Shown: positions 47,103 to 59,936 of the stretch, piece after piece
Position numbering within the stretch: position 1 is the first letter of the stretch
How the letters are laid out: each line of letters opens with the position of its first letter
Assembly (NCBI GenBank): GCA_022818135.1
Contig: JAFMSR010000010.1
Span: forward strand, 34,913,635 to 34,977,634
Direction of reading: 5' to 3'
From: Saxidomus purpurata
Lineage: Eukaryota > Mollusca > Bivalvia > Venerida > Veneridae
Length of the DNA stretch: 64,000 bases
Translations under genes and position numbers: made by a program
Notes under the pieces: generated by a model
What the model was told of the DNA's origin: nothing
The model's input: the letters and a program-made list of their open reading frames with translations, nothing else
Database searches by the model: none

Positions 47103-50100
47103 GTATGTATGGGCGGTTCCTTCTTATTTTTTCTGAAGTCTTAAATTTTGAACTTAGCTATAATCATTTGGGGGTTGTTTTCATTTGCATTTATATAACT
47201 CTTATAGATAGCCAATGTATTGCTACATTATGGTGAAGTAAGATGTTTAAAACACAAAAACAAATGCTTCAAAAACATGTAAGAAATAATTTATACCGAG
47301 CGGACTACGATGGTCAAAAAATGTTCACACTATTCGATAGAGATAGATAGGTTATACAGAATAATATGTTTTCTAGATAGCCTTGGAAATAATCGTTTTT
47401 CTTGAAGTAAAAAATCAGTGTTAAATGTTTTTCTTGAAATTCCAATGGTCGCTTTGAAGGGTAATATCACTTTAAACTTTCTACTGTGACCAAAACATCA
47501 ACAAACTGAAAATGGTTCTTTTGGGACCGTGTTGTAGCGCAGATTCTCACTGCTATTTCTATGTCTTCCATCTTCTTCATTACCAAATGCTTGACACCCT
47601 TTTCAGAAACATCCACATTCAAAGTAGTTCAGTATGAAAGCCAGCAAAAGTTGAAGATAGTTCAGTATGTGACAATTATGGCTATACTGCATCTCGAAAA
47701 CATGCAGTACATATCAACTGTAGGAAAATGGTTTAAGATAAATACATTACGTTTCACTTACATAATTAAACTGTGTTTATTAACATTATGTCTGAATACA
47801 CCGACTACCTCTGTGAATCACTTAAGTAGGCTCCTGTATACAGAGCGTAGACTCGAAATTTAACTTCAACTGAATACTTTGATTTTTTCTCTTTCTTCAA
47901 GTGCAATCAAGCAAAATACACAAATAATTCTCGTTCTTTTGAAGCGAATATAAACAAAATCATGACTATGCTTTAGTAATGTCATCAGTTGTAAAATGTA
48001 ACATTTACTCACAGCTCTGTATCTCTTCCCTTTTCTTCGTTACTCTTTAAATGTTATGGTTGTTATGTATATATACATTGTCATGATATTTAAGAGGTAC
48101 TTGCAGTAAATAAATACATTCTATTTCAGAATCATATCGAAAGATCTTGCACGAGGCCATACTATATTATACTTTCTCGACAAGGAGGTAGCAGATATCA
48201 CAAACAGGTCCACTGGTGTTGAATAACTGTGTACTAGCTGAAATCTACATGAAGTTTAACAAATAGGACTGTTTTTTAACTATTCTTATAGCAAAAGGAC
48301 AATTATTTTATTCATTATTTCAATGTTAAAATTATTTGCAATATGTCTCGGTTGAAGAAGGTACGGAACTGCCAATAAATAAATGCAAAAGGTACATTGC
48401 TCGTCGAGTAACTATACAATTAAAGGGACACAAATCGTACAAATCGCCGGAGAATCACTATCTAATTTGATCTGTTAATGCACTTTGTAATTAAAGATAT
48501 ATGAACAATCCTTTCAGAACCTTATTCTTCACGGAAGCTTACCATTTTGAAAACCTGCATCACTATTGATCAAGTGTTAAATGAGCATTTTCACGGACCT
48601 ATATACACTTGCCATATTTATATATTTATTTCAGTCTCATATATCTGCTAAGTAAAGTTACATCAACATGTAAGAGTAACTATACTATATATATAAGTTC
48701 TCAAATACTTATTTTGTCAATGCACTTTGTAATTAGTAATAAGGTTCTGTGAGAAAGGTGTTTTCTAACATTGATCAAATATTTTAACAATATGAAATAC
48801 TGCAAACGTGAACGGCGCTTTATATAACAGTTTTGCAACTACGTTTAATTTAATACCGGTATGTGAAAAACATTTTTCAGTTATATGGTTTGTTTTGCCA
48901 GTTACTGTAATAAATCACAACAACCTATCAGTATATTATATCAGTATGAAAAACAAACAAGTTATAAATTCAAACCAGTGTTACATTTTAATTTAAATAT
49001 TGTGCCTTGGTGACTTTGATATGTTTACTTTATACCTTTAACGATGCTTGTTAAAACATTTTAAGTTACATTTGCATTCCAATTTTAAGAATATTGTTAT
49101 TATAATCCAAACATTCCCGGTGAATTTTACTTTCTAACATCATTATATTATCAAAGCCTCTTGATCGCTGATGGAATAGTGATAAAACTGTTTTCTTTTT
49201 GTTTTAAAACAATGTCGACGTGTGCTGTTCTTTCTTTTCTTTAAGAAAACCTATTTTAGGAAAGTTTTCTTATTTTTCATAAAATAATCATGTGACTTTA
49301 AAATTTTAATGGGTTTACTTGCAAGGCACTTTTTCTCTTGAAGCTTAATATATGTGAACATCTGTTCTTACTTCTTCTTTGGAAAAATCAAATTGTGTGT
49401 ACATGAACACTTACAAAATCATATAAAAATGGGAAAAATTTGTGAAAATAAAAAAAAATATCGAAATTTGTGCCCACATACAAAAACATGTAAAAATACT
49501 GTGTAAACATTTATTAAAATTGTTCTGTCTATCATTTTGAGTAAAAAATTTAAAAAACAAGTTTTGTGACCCTTACGACGCAAGAAACGACATATAATGT
49601 ACGTTGTATTACAACTGCACTTAACAATGCACGTATGTTGCCAGGATCGGGCGTTGTCCGACCGTTCCAATGATAGCGATGTTAAGTTTACTTAACTGGA
49701 TTAAGGATTCTTCTGACTCTTAATGTAAGAAAGCCGACAACGGAATAAACATCGTTCTGGTCATGCACACTTTATCAAGTAACCAGCTAAGCTGAACAAA
49801 GTGATGTTGCTTAATTATTTGACAAATGTTTTTTCGTGTTGTGAACCAGTTTTTGAACAAAACGCCAAAGTTGTACTGTCAAAACATTAAGCTGCTTGCC
49901 CCCGCCAATCACGCAGTCCTAATACTAGACTGCCTGAACAAAAAATGCATTAAAATCTGACCACATTGTGCAAACAATCCAGATAGAAGACTCTGCAAAT
50001 CTTCGTAGAATACTCACACTGCAAAGTATAATTTTAAATCATGTCTCCGGGCGTTTAGAATCACAAATCGCCCCGGCAACTCACTATACATACACATTCA

Positions 50101-50390
50101 GTCATGTATATACTAATGGACTAGCAGTAAAGTGTACTTCAAAAGAACACTTGGAAATGGTCTTCTTTGTCTATATGCAGTCAAAGGGAGAGTACTTCGA
50201 AAAATGGGCACTTGTTTCACTACGCAGTAAAGACATTTTTGCCGCTCTTCATATGACAGTTGACATGAGTTAAAGTCTTTGTGAACGGCTATTCATTTTC
50301 TTAAACATTGAACATATTCAGTAAAAAAGCAGACATATCTTAAATTCAAAATGCTTCTATCTTCCTATATATTTTATCAACCAAAATTTA
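47001..50390 (+). repeat. Inverted segmental duplicate (C side) of 24660-30089
   Basis: Counterpart of the B-side block. Similarity stops at about 50390, just before the 74-bp hairpin at 50401. Open frames inside it (e.g. 49968-50273) have no conserved counterpart frame in the B copy and are not called. Confidence 0.8.
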
Positions 50391-50400
50391 ATGATGATAG

Positions 50401-50474
50401 GAAACACCCCGGACCGACTATCAAGCATATATAATACGAATTATATATGTTTGATGGTCGGCACGGGGTGTTTC
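50401..50474. repeat. 74-bp hairpin (inverted repeat)
   Basis: Two 35-bp arms (50401-50435, 50440-50474) separated by ACGA, with four mismatches, starting GAAACACCCCG. It is probably a tiny MITE, or a structured RNA or cruciform-forming site. It lies at the end of the B/C inverted homology. Confidence 0.85.
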
Positions 50475-50479
50475 ATACA

Positions 50480-53400
50480 AATGTTTTTTTCGGGTCCGAA
50501 CTTCATGTGACTGTATGATGAACGTTTCTAAATTCTAAAGTAGCAACTGCGTAAAACGGTCCAAGCATCGAAAGTCCGCTCAGTCGCACATGCACGACAA
50601 GAAGAGACAGAATATGTATTTTAAATTCGGCCTTTGTAGAATGATCTCGATCTATTCATTTAAATTAATTATTTTCTTTAGGAATAAGTTTTTTATATCA
50701 AAATTAAGAATTTGTTTGTTACAAACTTTCCAATCTAGATTTTCCCAAGTGCAACTTTACTCGTATAACTTAAATCATGCCGAAATACATCATATACGTG
50801 AATGTTAGGTTGAAACTTTAGTTACAAAATGTATTTTATTACAGGATATTACGCTATTATTTAATACACATATTTTTAAAGATCTAGTCTTTATAAAAGG
50901 GCTGGCATTTATAATCAAAATAATTTCAAAGAATCATGTAGTTACAGTAAAGGCCATATATAGAATCTAACAGTTACTCTACTAGAAGTTTTAACTTACA
51001 CGTTGCGGAACACTTCAGTTAAACATAAAATCTCATTACACAAATTACACAAACAATATCTCATTTTAACAACGTTGCCATGGTAAATAATTAGCGTAGA
51101 TCTAACCATCGAAGAAATTTCAGTTGATCTAGCCCAAGGGCATAAATCACAACAAAGGATGCGTTATGATTTGTTGTTAATTGGAGATCCCCTGCCAGCA
51201 ATCTAACTGGTCACACATTATTGCATATTGCACACTGGTCAATTGCATTTGATAATTTCACAATAATATAAAACAACAAAAACAACAACAATATAGTTTA
51301 TTAACATGCAAAGTGCACAATTCATATTATGCAACCATTTTTATGTGGACGATCAAGGTAACATATACATTTATTTATCACTGTGATAAAAACGAACCAT
51401 ATATTAAATGAATGATAGCCTATATAACGTTTATGAATAAACATTTTTTGTCACTGACCTTCGCGTTACATTTATAATGTATGATTATGTCTGCATGAAC
51501 ACATTATTTAGTCATCTTACATATATACATGTACAACTTGGTTAAAAGCAATTCAGCAAATGAAAGTTTCCAGCAACAAAATGTTCAGAAAGTACATCTT
51601 TTTGGTTGCTGATGACACATTTTATGTACTCCAATGAAATGTTTTTCTAAAAGTGAAATTTGACACGTATTTAGGTAGATATCGTGATTTAAATTATCAT
51701 GAGTTGTCAAATAGATTTGCGTCAGAATTTAGTTTTTAACCAATAAAATCGTGAAAACTATTTTGAATTACATTCTTAAATCAATTGTAAATCTAATTCT
51801 TAAATCTTCCCACAAGAAAATGTGTCATGAAAAATCAAGCATAGCATGCAAGCTTGTGAATTTCTACATCATTTTAGATATTGTTATTAGATCGGGCATT
51901 TGTGTTCTCATTTTCGGAGGCAAGTTTTAATCATCAATGGAAATAATATCGTCCATAATTGAATAGTTTGTTAGTCAAGAGAATGCATACATTTAGATCG
52001 TTTCGATACATTTACATGGTACTTTTCTTACATATTTAAGAATGAAACATAGATTTTCATTTTCATAGAAACAAACAGAAACAGAAGTTGGTGTCATTTG
52101 CATATAAAAAACTCGACATAACTGCTGAATTTTTATACTTTAATCAAATAATTTTATAACATTACACGGACTTCGCTCTCAAACTGAAATATCCTCATCT
52201 CTACTCTCTGAATATGCATAATAAGATGAAAAACTCGCTTTCGCTGTTGTAAGAGAACCTGTTATCGGCCACGATTGTACCTGGTTTGACGTCACTCCAT
52301 GCTAGCGATTCCGAACCTGCCGCTCGTAGGTTTCCGGAAATATTATCGTCACTTTCCGTACAGGTGTGTTATTTTGAGAACTTTATGGTCTTACTGATAG
52401 GTAACCACTCAGTAATATTCGTCAATGATTGTCCAATTTGTAGAAGCTGACGAATAATATTCTAATGTTAAAACGGAAAAATGTTGAAATGTTTTTTCCA
52501 AATTTGCACATTAACTTGAATGAGCGGCTTTAAATAAGCAACAGCCATAATGTATTTCAGGCTTTTTAAATAAAACCTGGTAGCTAAGAACTATGAGGAA
52601 CTTTGGTCCTGCAAGCTTCAAATAGAAATAGTTTGAAATACAACCAAGAGTTGTTATTCAAGCCATTTTCTTTGTTTTATTATTTTTGCGTGAAGGGGCA
52701 TGTAGACTAGCTCTTGTCCGTCCGTACGTGCGTACAAACGTATGTATGTCCCAAATATCCTGCGGCATGTACTGCTTATTACTTATTGAGCTAAAGTCAC
52801 CTAACTTCATGCAAATCTTGGTTTTTTAGCTATTAGTTTTAGTTTGCGTGTTAAAGCAAGTGTTTTTTCAGTTACAAGTAAGAATACTTAAACAACATTT
52901 ACATTAATTCAGTTGAACAGGAAACAGCCTCACTCTATTCCACTTTAATTCTCTATTTATCATTTAGTTTCCTTTACATCATATTTCAATTACTACTATT
53001 TCGCATTTTAGCATATGCATCACACTACTCAATGACAAAAGGTTTTTCACCTTTTAAAGAGTCTAGTCAAACTTTGTACACATCTTATATGGTACATTGT
53101 CTTATAGCAGAGGAAGTACTCTGGTGTGCTATGTTTTAATGAATAATGTCCCTCTTAAACTTTTAGATTGTATACATTGATAGAAGCTTAAATTTCTCTG
53201 GTTATTTATGTTGCCTAATTTGATGAACTATTCACATTTGTTAATTTTTATTAGGACCTCATCTTTAAATCTTTGAATGATCTTACATTTACTGATAATC
53301 GGAACGTGGTCTTGCTTCATTTATTTGGCAGTGCACAATGTTTCAATTTCGTACCCTAAACCAAGGGAGCGCTTTCTAGCTTTTATTAAAAGCTAACATT

Positions 53401-53920
53401 CCTTTGTATCATATATGCAGTAAAACTCTCGCCAGGAGGTCAATAATTTAATTATTTGAACTAAGGCAGATATGCGCAAGTTGCACAATTGGAACAGTGA
53501 CAATGTATAATGGATAGCACGATGTTTACCACGATTTCAGTGTTTGAAACTGTAATAGGAAAATATTTATCACAGTATGTATTGATTAGAATGATCAGAA
53601 GTGTTAGGAGTTAAAACAATTACATATGAGGTTATACAAAGACTTATGTTTCGATAAGGAAATTTAAAAGTTATTACTTATAACTTTACAATATCTTTTA
53701 TTTACAATCAAGTTACAAATTTATGTAAGAGAATGATAAAAAGATAGATGAAAAAATAGGAAGTTTGTAGGTAGGGAACTTAGTTAGTTATATCAGTACA
53801 CAGGATATTTTCCATAAGTCACAAGTAAAGAGAGGAGGAATAAAGTTTCATGATCATCTGACTGCCAACTGTTGATCGTAATATAATCTAACAAAGACTG
53901 GGAAATAAGATTATCGCAAG
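50480..53920. other. 3.4 kb with nothing recognised
   Basis: AT-rich, short open frames only. A GC-richer patch at 52250-52380 and a repeat-terminus-like CCGTCCGTACGTGCGTAC at 52707 are the only notable parts. Confidence 0.5.
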
Positions 53921-54319
53921 GATATACTTAATTGTTGATAATGATGATAGTAACAATTAATGGCTTTATTTTCAGGAGGGAAATGAAAAGAGGAGAGTAA
54001 ATGAAACAATGTTGGCAAATTGAGTTTACGAGACGACACTTGTCAAAATGGAATATCTGATCATCCAGCAAAGGAACAAAGTTTCTTAACTGACAAAAAT
54101 TGGCAATTACATAACGACCAAAGTGATATATAAATTTTCCAACTTCTGGGCAATGACTTGCACCTGATTTACCACCACAGGGATGCGGAATATAACGGTA
54201 GACTGACAAGTGCTAATTGTCTATCGAAAGCTACTTAAATTATTTGATTGAAAAGAACAGATGCCTGTCACGGGATAAACCTTCTGAAATAGTATGGACC
54301 AAGATAAAAAGTGAGACAC

Positions 54320-54440
54320 CGTTCGTTTGCATGGAAGTTAAACCTGGATAAAAGCAAAGCAATTAGTTTAAAAGATTTGCTAAGAATTCTGCTAGAAGAA
54401 AGAAACAAGACAGGATGCAAGCTGCAGAAATGAGAAGAAT
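54320..54440 (+). promoter_or_regulatory. Conserved noncoding block upstream of exon 1, copy D (first copy)
   Basis: TGCATGGAAGTTAAACCTGG, AGATTTGCTAAGAATTCTGC and AGCTGCAGAAATGAGAAGAA align with the copy A and C blocks. A second, more diverged copy lies at 56370-56460. The incomplete TIR element (to 56299) sits between them, so the block was duplicated or split locally. Confidence 0.5.
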
Positions 54441-54959
54441 CACATGAGGTGACATATAATGGTAAATAATGTCGCACAATTTATGTATTGTTGTATTGTA
54501 CCATGAAAAATAAATCAACAGAATAACACGGAGAAACACAGTCTGTAAATATTTACATTTTGAGTCATTCTATGGAATTTTCTTAGGAACGCAAAGATAT
54601 ACGTAGTTTCATTACATGTATTCAGGATATAAGGAACAAACTTTATTCATTTTATAGGAGTATGTAATAAGGGTTATAACAAACTCCAGATATAAAGACC
54701 ATATTTAAATGGTTCCATGGAGTTCATAATAAACTGAGTGTATCAATTCATCCATATACAGTGCAGTTTTTCTCTTACGTAAACAGTCATGCAGTTTTTA
54801 CAATTATCTCTAATAAGCAATATTCAAATTGTGTATATCAGATTAAACATATTTTCTGTACTGATTTCCCTCATCCGTTCAGTCACCGATGAAAACAATA
54901 CTGTATTCTAAATTAAATTTATTTATTTTTTCTTGGTTTTCAAATTTTTAAATATTACC

Positions 54960-56299
54960 TTTATCGCTCTCGAGACACGATGAGAGAGAGAGATAGAGAG
55001 AGACAGACAGAGACAGAGACAGAGACAGAGGCAGAGACAGAGACAGAGAGACAGAGACAGAGAGACAGAGACAGAGAGACAGAGACAGAGACAGAGAGAG
55101 ACACAGAGAGAGACAGAGACATAGAGACAGAGAGACAGAGACAGAGAGAGAGAGACAGAGAGAGAGAGTGATAGCGGACATGAAAGTGTCATTACCGCAT
55201 ACATTATACATGTACATAGCGTGTACTAAAATGACAAAAAATGTCTGTAAACATTTTAACAACAGACTGGTCCTACGCTCATTTTTTGGTGTAACTATTA
55301 CATTTACAGTACATCTAGCACTAATATATCGACGTAACGGCCTTTATTTCTACAGATATTTCATAAAATGAATTATAAATTCAAAAGTTCAGCTGTAGCT
55401 ATGGAGCAGTATTACTTCAATGATACGGTAATAAACACTTTCTGACAAAGGAAAGCCATGCAATTCATGAATGTCAGCTTTGTTTTACAGTAAATAATTC
55501 TCAGTTCTGACGTTATTCTTTTAAGCATCCTTTTTCAAATAGCAACATTGAAAATGATCACGATGCTTTAATATTATTTTCAGCCTTTGTCTTCTTGGCA
55601 GTACACTGTCATTCGATGTAGTTTCTGTCCATCTCTGCATTAAGATAATAACATAAAGTTATAAGCAATCTTCCCTATGGAAAAATTACAGACGGGGAAT
55701 ATAACACATCTTTGATAATGATTAACCTCATGTTTTTAGCCTAACGATATGATTACCAAGGTAATAATTTAAATGTAAAAAATGTAAAGATACACATTTC
55801 ACAAAGGTGAACGATTTAAAACAGTTAGGAAAACATTGATATTGAAAATAATTGAATTGAAGTAATAATTTATGCCAAATAGTCGTATGGAGTGAGGTAT
55901 AACTTTTTCTTGTCATATTTCTAAAACACGTTTTGATGGTTACTAAAACTTACCGGTATTGTTACTAAATACGTGTAAGACCGAAAATGTATTGGTATCA
56001 ATATGAAATACATTGTACATCATTATTTCAAAACACAGTTTTATACATATATACAACAGTACATTGTATTTTATTTCATCGTTCTTAACTGTATAGAAAA
56101 GGACATGCCGTGTGAAGCTGCGACACGCGGCATCACGCGGCGGGACTCGTTGTCGCGCTTGATTGCTTATGCGGCAATTGAAAGCCGCATACAATTTGCT
56201 ATGCTGCGTCACGCGGTCGATTTTCCACCGCATCTCCATGCTTTCAGACTCTTATTTATATGTTGCGTGGACTCATATGCGCGCTGTACTGTTGTACTG
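54960..56299. mobile_element. Second, incomplete copy of the 8490-12727 TIR element, reverse orientation
   Basis: Read in reverse from 56299, this matches the left part of the element at 8490: the GC-rich CCGCAT-rich subterminus, the following roughly 170 bp, a block near 55560-55630, and the sequence around the dinucleotide microsatellite (GA here, CT there). The right end is CAGTACA-like, with TA at 56300-56301. The opposite terminus was not found; homology fades beyond about 54960. It lies about 0.6 kb upstream of TRAF-like copy D. Confidence 0.7.
54981..55169. repeat. (GA)/(CAGAGA)n compound microsatellite
   Basis: About 190 bp of AG, ACAG and ACAGAG repeats. Open frames over it on both strands (Arg/Glu/Thr-rich and Leu/Ser-rich) are by-products of low complexity. 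Confidence 0.95.
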
Positions 56300-56369
56300 T
56301 AATACGTCAAATGTTCAAACTTAAGCATTTTTGCGCCTACTACATACATAAGCGGAACCTGGTTAAAAT

Positions 56370-56460
56370 TACAAACACACCCATTTAAAGAATTGCTGCA
56401 TGATACTGCTAGAACATTGGAAAAACGACAGAGATACATGCTTCTGAAATTGGAAGGATC
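56370..56460 (+). promoter_or_regulatory. Conserved noncoding block upstream of exon 1, copy D (second copy)
   Basis: A diverged form of the same block: AACCTGGTTAAAATTACAAA, then ATACTGCTAGAACATTGG, then GCTTCTGAAATTGGAAG. It is about 460 bp upstream of the ATG of copy D, closer to exon 1 than the copy at 54320. Confidence 0.45.
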
Positions 56461-56921
56461 AATATAAGCTCAAATCTGCGGAAATGTTGAGGATAAGCAG
56501 TTTCTTTGCTGCAATACATACATATATAAGCAGTATATATGGGTAATACATCTTTGAATGTACGTTTGATGCTATACTTTTGAAATCATTTTGGACTTGC
56601 ATTGTTATCTTTATCTCAAGTGTTTTAAAGCATTTGGCAATAATTCAAATGCAAAGATTAATTTAGATGCATGCAGTTAATGGGAAACCACAATCGTTTG
56701 ACCTACCAAATATAGGGGAAGTAATATTAATGGAAATTTTTAAATACGTTGTAAATATGCCCTTAACTACTTGTTTTGAGTATATTGTACAAATTAGGTA
56801 AATATCTATTGTACTTAAATATCTTTACTATCAAAAAGCAAATCTTTACTAATATCGCAACGAATTGTCTCCCTTAAAACATATGCCTCATAATACAACC
56901 TCCTGTCCGTGACCGACAAAC

Positions 56922-57025
56922 ATGGCGTCAGTGATCACATGTTCATATTGCCAGAAAATGTTAAAAAGGCCTGTCCAATCAACGAATGGACACCGATTTT
57001 GCGAGGAATGTTGTAACAGGAGAAA
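56922..57025 (+). CDS. TRAF-like gene copy D, coding exon 1 (RING finger, N-terminal half)
   Basis: 104-nt plus-strand exon: ATG (A at -3, G at +4), 34 codons plus two bases, GTATGA donor. It encodes MASVITCSYCQKMLKRPVQ, then STNGHRFCEECCNRR. Asn again replaces the expected third RING Cys. The 300 bp upstream matches the sequence upstream of copy C exon 1. Intron 1 is 4.9 kb against 2.1 kb in copy C; the extra length is a pearl-like element, about 0.6 kb of unassigned sequence and a Harbinger-like TIR element. Confidence 0.82.
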
Positions 57026-57199
57026 GTATGAATATATGTCTTTTTCAACGCTACAAATATTATACCCTAAAGTATAGATTGAGTGACTGATCCTGGAAAT
57101 AGTAATGACCAAAATTCAATGCGGAAGTAGGTCAAACTGAAACTGAAGACAGCATTCAGTAAACACTTGATGAATATTTTGCGAATTTAATGTAAAGTA

Positions 57200-57345
57200 T
57201 GTCTCCGTTACCGAGTGGTTAATGTCACTGGCTTAAAATCACTACGACCCCTCATTGATTGAGGGGTCATTGGTTCGGATCCTGCTACCGACCATGTATC
57301 TTCATGTATTTTCTTCACACGATGGATTGATTACCTGCCCGACTG
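57200..57345 (+). mobile_element. tRNA-Ser-derived SINE, intron 1 of copy D
   Basis: ACCGAGTGGTTAATGTCACT, GGCTTAAAATCAC, then GGTTCGGATCC (a good B box) and CTACCGACCATGT. Orthologous in position to the SINE at 39365. Confidence 0.75.
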
Positions 57346-58237
57346 AAAAATAACTGAACTACCTCTGCAAATGGTATTTAAACGAGTTAGAAATCATAGA
57401 GTTTGGCCTCTATCTTTACTGTATGACTTTGTAAATACAGTTAAGTTCTGTTAGAGCACAAAAATTAAAATGACCTCTTATTCGGTCTTCTTTAAATTGC
57501 ATTTGTCCTGATAAACAATGGCAAACGTATAAAATTCCATTAACAGCTCAATTTATGGAAAATAGTGTAAGCTATTGTACTCACCCTGGCATCAGCATCA
57601 CTATTTATAAAAGGTTTGCATACAATATACGATGGAGACAATCTTTTGCTAACTGACATAATGGTACTTGAAGTTTGACAAGAATATGCTACTTTCAAGA
57701 ATTAAAGCATCCTTGTCAATGATTAACATTAAATTGCTACCATAAATAACTTCTGCGAATATTAATTTAACTTCATCTATATCCTCATGATCAGTAATAA
57801 ATGTTAAAAAAATGTAAATGCATTAGAATATCCTGGTTATGGTTTGCTTTCTTTTTCTTGCTTACCACAAGTATTTAAGGTAGGGATCAATTCCCATATT
57901 TCTGAATTGAATACTGATATTTATAAATTGTCTGGATTGCACTTTTTGACTGACTCATTATAATTTGGAAATCCTATTTCAATGTTTTTATGCCACTATT
58001 CTAACATAAAATGTACATACTTTTGTCAAAATAAATAATTTCAAAGAAATTAGCCAAACTAACCTGCATATTAAAGTTATATTACACATCAAAATAGCCA
58101 AACTATATCGTAGTCAAGTAAGATGCTGAACTACAATAAATAGTAGGAAATATGTTTGAACTATTTTATACTGGGTTACTTACTTTATTAGTAGGTAGAA
58201 ATAAAAACAAACCCCACAAAATAGGCGCGCTATCAAC

Positions 58238-59345
58238 TTTTAGCTCGACTTTTCGAAGATAAAGGGGAGCTATCCTACTCGCCTCGGCGTTGGCTTCCAC
58301 GTCCACGTAGGTGTCACTCCTTGGTTAAGTTTTTCGTACCATCCCACTTCATTTCAAAACCATTGGATTGATTGCATTGAAACTTGCCATACTTGGTTAC
58401 GATTATAACCTTCATCAATAGACAAGAGTACATAACTCTGTCAAGGTTTTTGTAAAAATTATGGCCCTTTTTCGACTTAGAAAGTGCATTGAGTTTGGTT
58501 AGGGTTTTCGTACCACCTCACTTTTTTCAAAACCATTACAGATATTGCTTGGAAACTTACCATACTTATTAACCATCATTACTCTCACCCACAGACAAGA
58601 GTGCATAACTATAATAAAAAAGTTTTTGACATAATTATGCCCCTTTTTCGATTTAGAAAATACATTGAATACAAAGAGGGGTTAGGTCCACTATTGATTT
58701 AACCCTTTGAGATTTTGCTTTGAAAGTTGGAATACTGGACATGTTTGCATCATTACCCACATATGTAGGCAAAAGAAGGTAACTCTGTCAATGATTTAAA
58801 AACAATTAAGGCCCTTTATCGACTTAGAATCTTGGTAAAGTTTTTCGTACCAGTCCACTTTTTGACTGAACTGTTTGAGATATTACTTTGAAGGTTAGAA
58901 TTCTTGTTAACAATCATGATTCCCCAAACATAGACAGGAGACGGTAACTCTGTCAAGAATTTTATTTGAATTATGGCCCTTTTCGACTTAGAAACTAAGT
59001 AAAAAAGTTTCATTCTTGTCCACTTGTTGACTTTAGCCTTTGAAATATTGCTTTGAAAGTTTGAATACTTATGTACCATCATGACACATATCTGTAAGCA
59101 AGAGAAGATAACTCTTTGAAAATGTTTCTTGATTTGTAATTCGAAATTATTCTTAGTTAAAGTCTGCACATATATCAACAACTTGAAGTATTAATCCACA
59201 ACTTTTCTGTAGTATTCAGGGATATCAAACATTTAAGTTTGATAACTCTTCATTTATTATCTTGCTACTTGTGGCCCTTGTTTATACAGATCTTTGTTTT
59301 GCCTTTAACTGTCAATTTTTTGTTTTTTTTTATTGGCAAATCACT
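58238..59345 (-). mobile_element. Pearl-like element in intron 1 of copy D, reverse orientation
   Basis: It starts TTTTAGCTCGACTTTTCGAA, GGGGAGCTATCCTACTCGCC and continues through about six degraded units with AAGTTTTTCGTACCA, GTACATAACTCTGTCAAGG and TTATGGCCCTTTTTCGACTT. It is absent from intron 1 of copy C. Confidence 0.65.
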
Positions 59346-59349
59346 TAAA

Positions 59350-59930
59350 AAAAGTTAATGACTAAGATAGTCAAAAGAGATTGTTACTGTATTCAATTTT
59401 ATCATATACTGTCATATTGCCCCGTTCACTTTGCCTTAGAGAGATCGTTCAGTATTCTACGGTTACTGCACGTTGACAAGGAATGATATTGACGTTGCCA
59501 AGGGAGGGCGATCCTAGCGATCAGCTGTACAGACTATTTTGTTATTTGTTTGCAAACATCGTTTTAATGGGGTTTATATGTGGAAATTTGACAGTTTCTT
59601 ACGATAAGATCAACAACGGTCTTTCATTGAAATGGAAACTTTAATCATTGTCAAATAGATGTAAAAGAGTTTCATATTTAAAGTGGTTCGAATGTTTTAG
59701 GGCACGCAATACCATTTGTGGTTACAAAAGTTGCTGGTACGTATATCACCCGCGTATTGATTGGCTGGAATGGAATGATGTTTTGCATGGAGTCTTAAGA
59801 AAGAGAGAAAAATTTTAGGAATGTATATCAAGATGATTTATTAACATTTCAAAGTACAAACCTGCATTCGTAGGAAAAGTCTTGTGTTTTTCAAAACAAG
59901 CAAGCTCGTTTTTCCCGCCAAATCAATGAG
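59350..59930. other. Intron 1 of copy D, unassigned
   Basis: Between the pearl-like element and the TIR element. No counterpart in copy C, so it is inserted DNA of unknown kind. Confidence 0.4.
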
Positions 59931-59936
59931 TTCCAA

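Noticed and set aside
49968..50273. 101-codon open frame in the B/C duplicated region
   Set aside because: The homologous B sequence does not keep the frame, and no domain is recognisable.
54923..55262. Leu/Ser- and Arg/Glu-rich open frames
   Set aside because: Generated by the GA/CAGAGA microsatellite.
56003..56302. 99-codon frame and its relative near 8363-8713
   Set aside because: Both lie in the GC-rich subterminal repeats of the TIR element; the similarity reflects the transposon end, not a protein.
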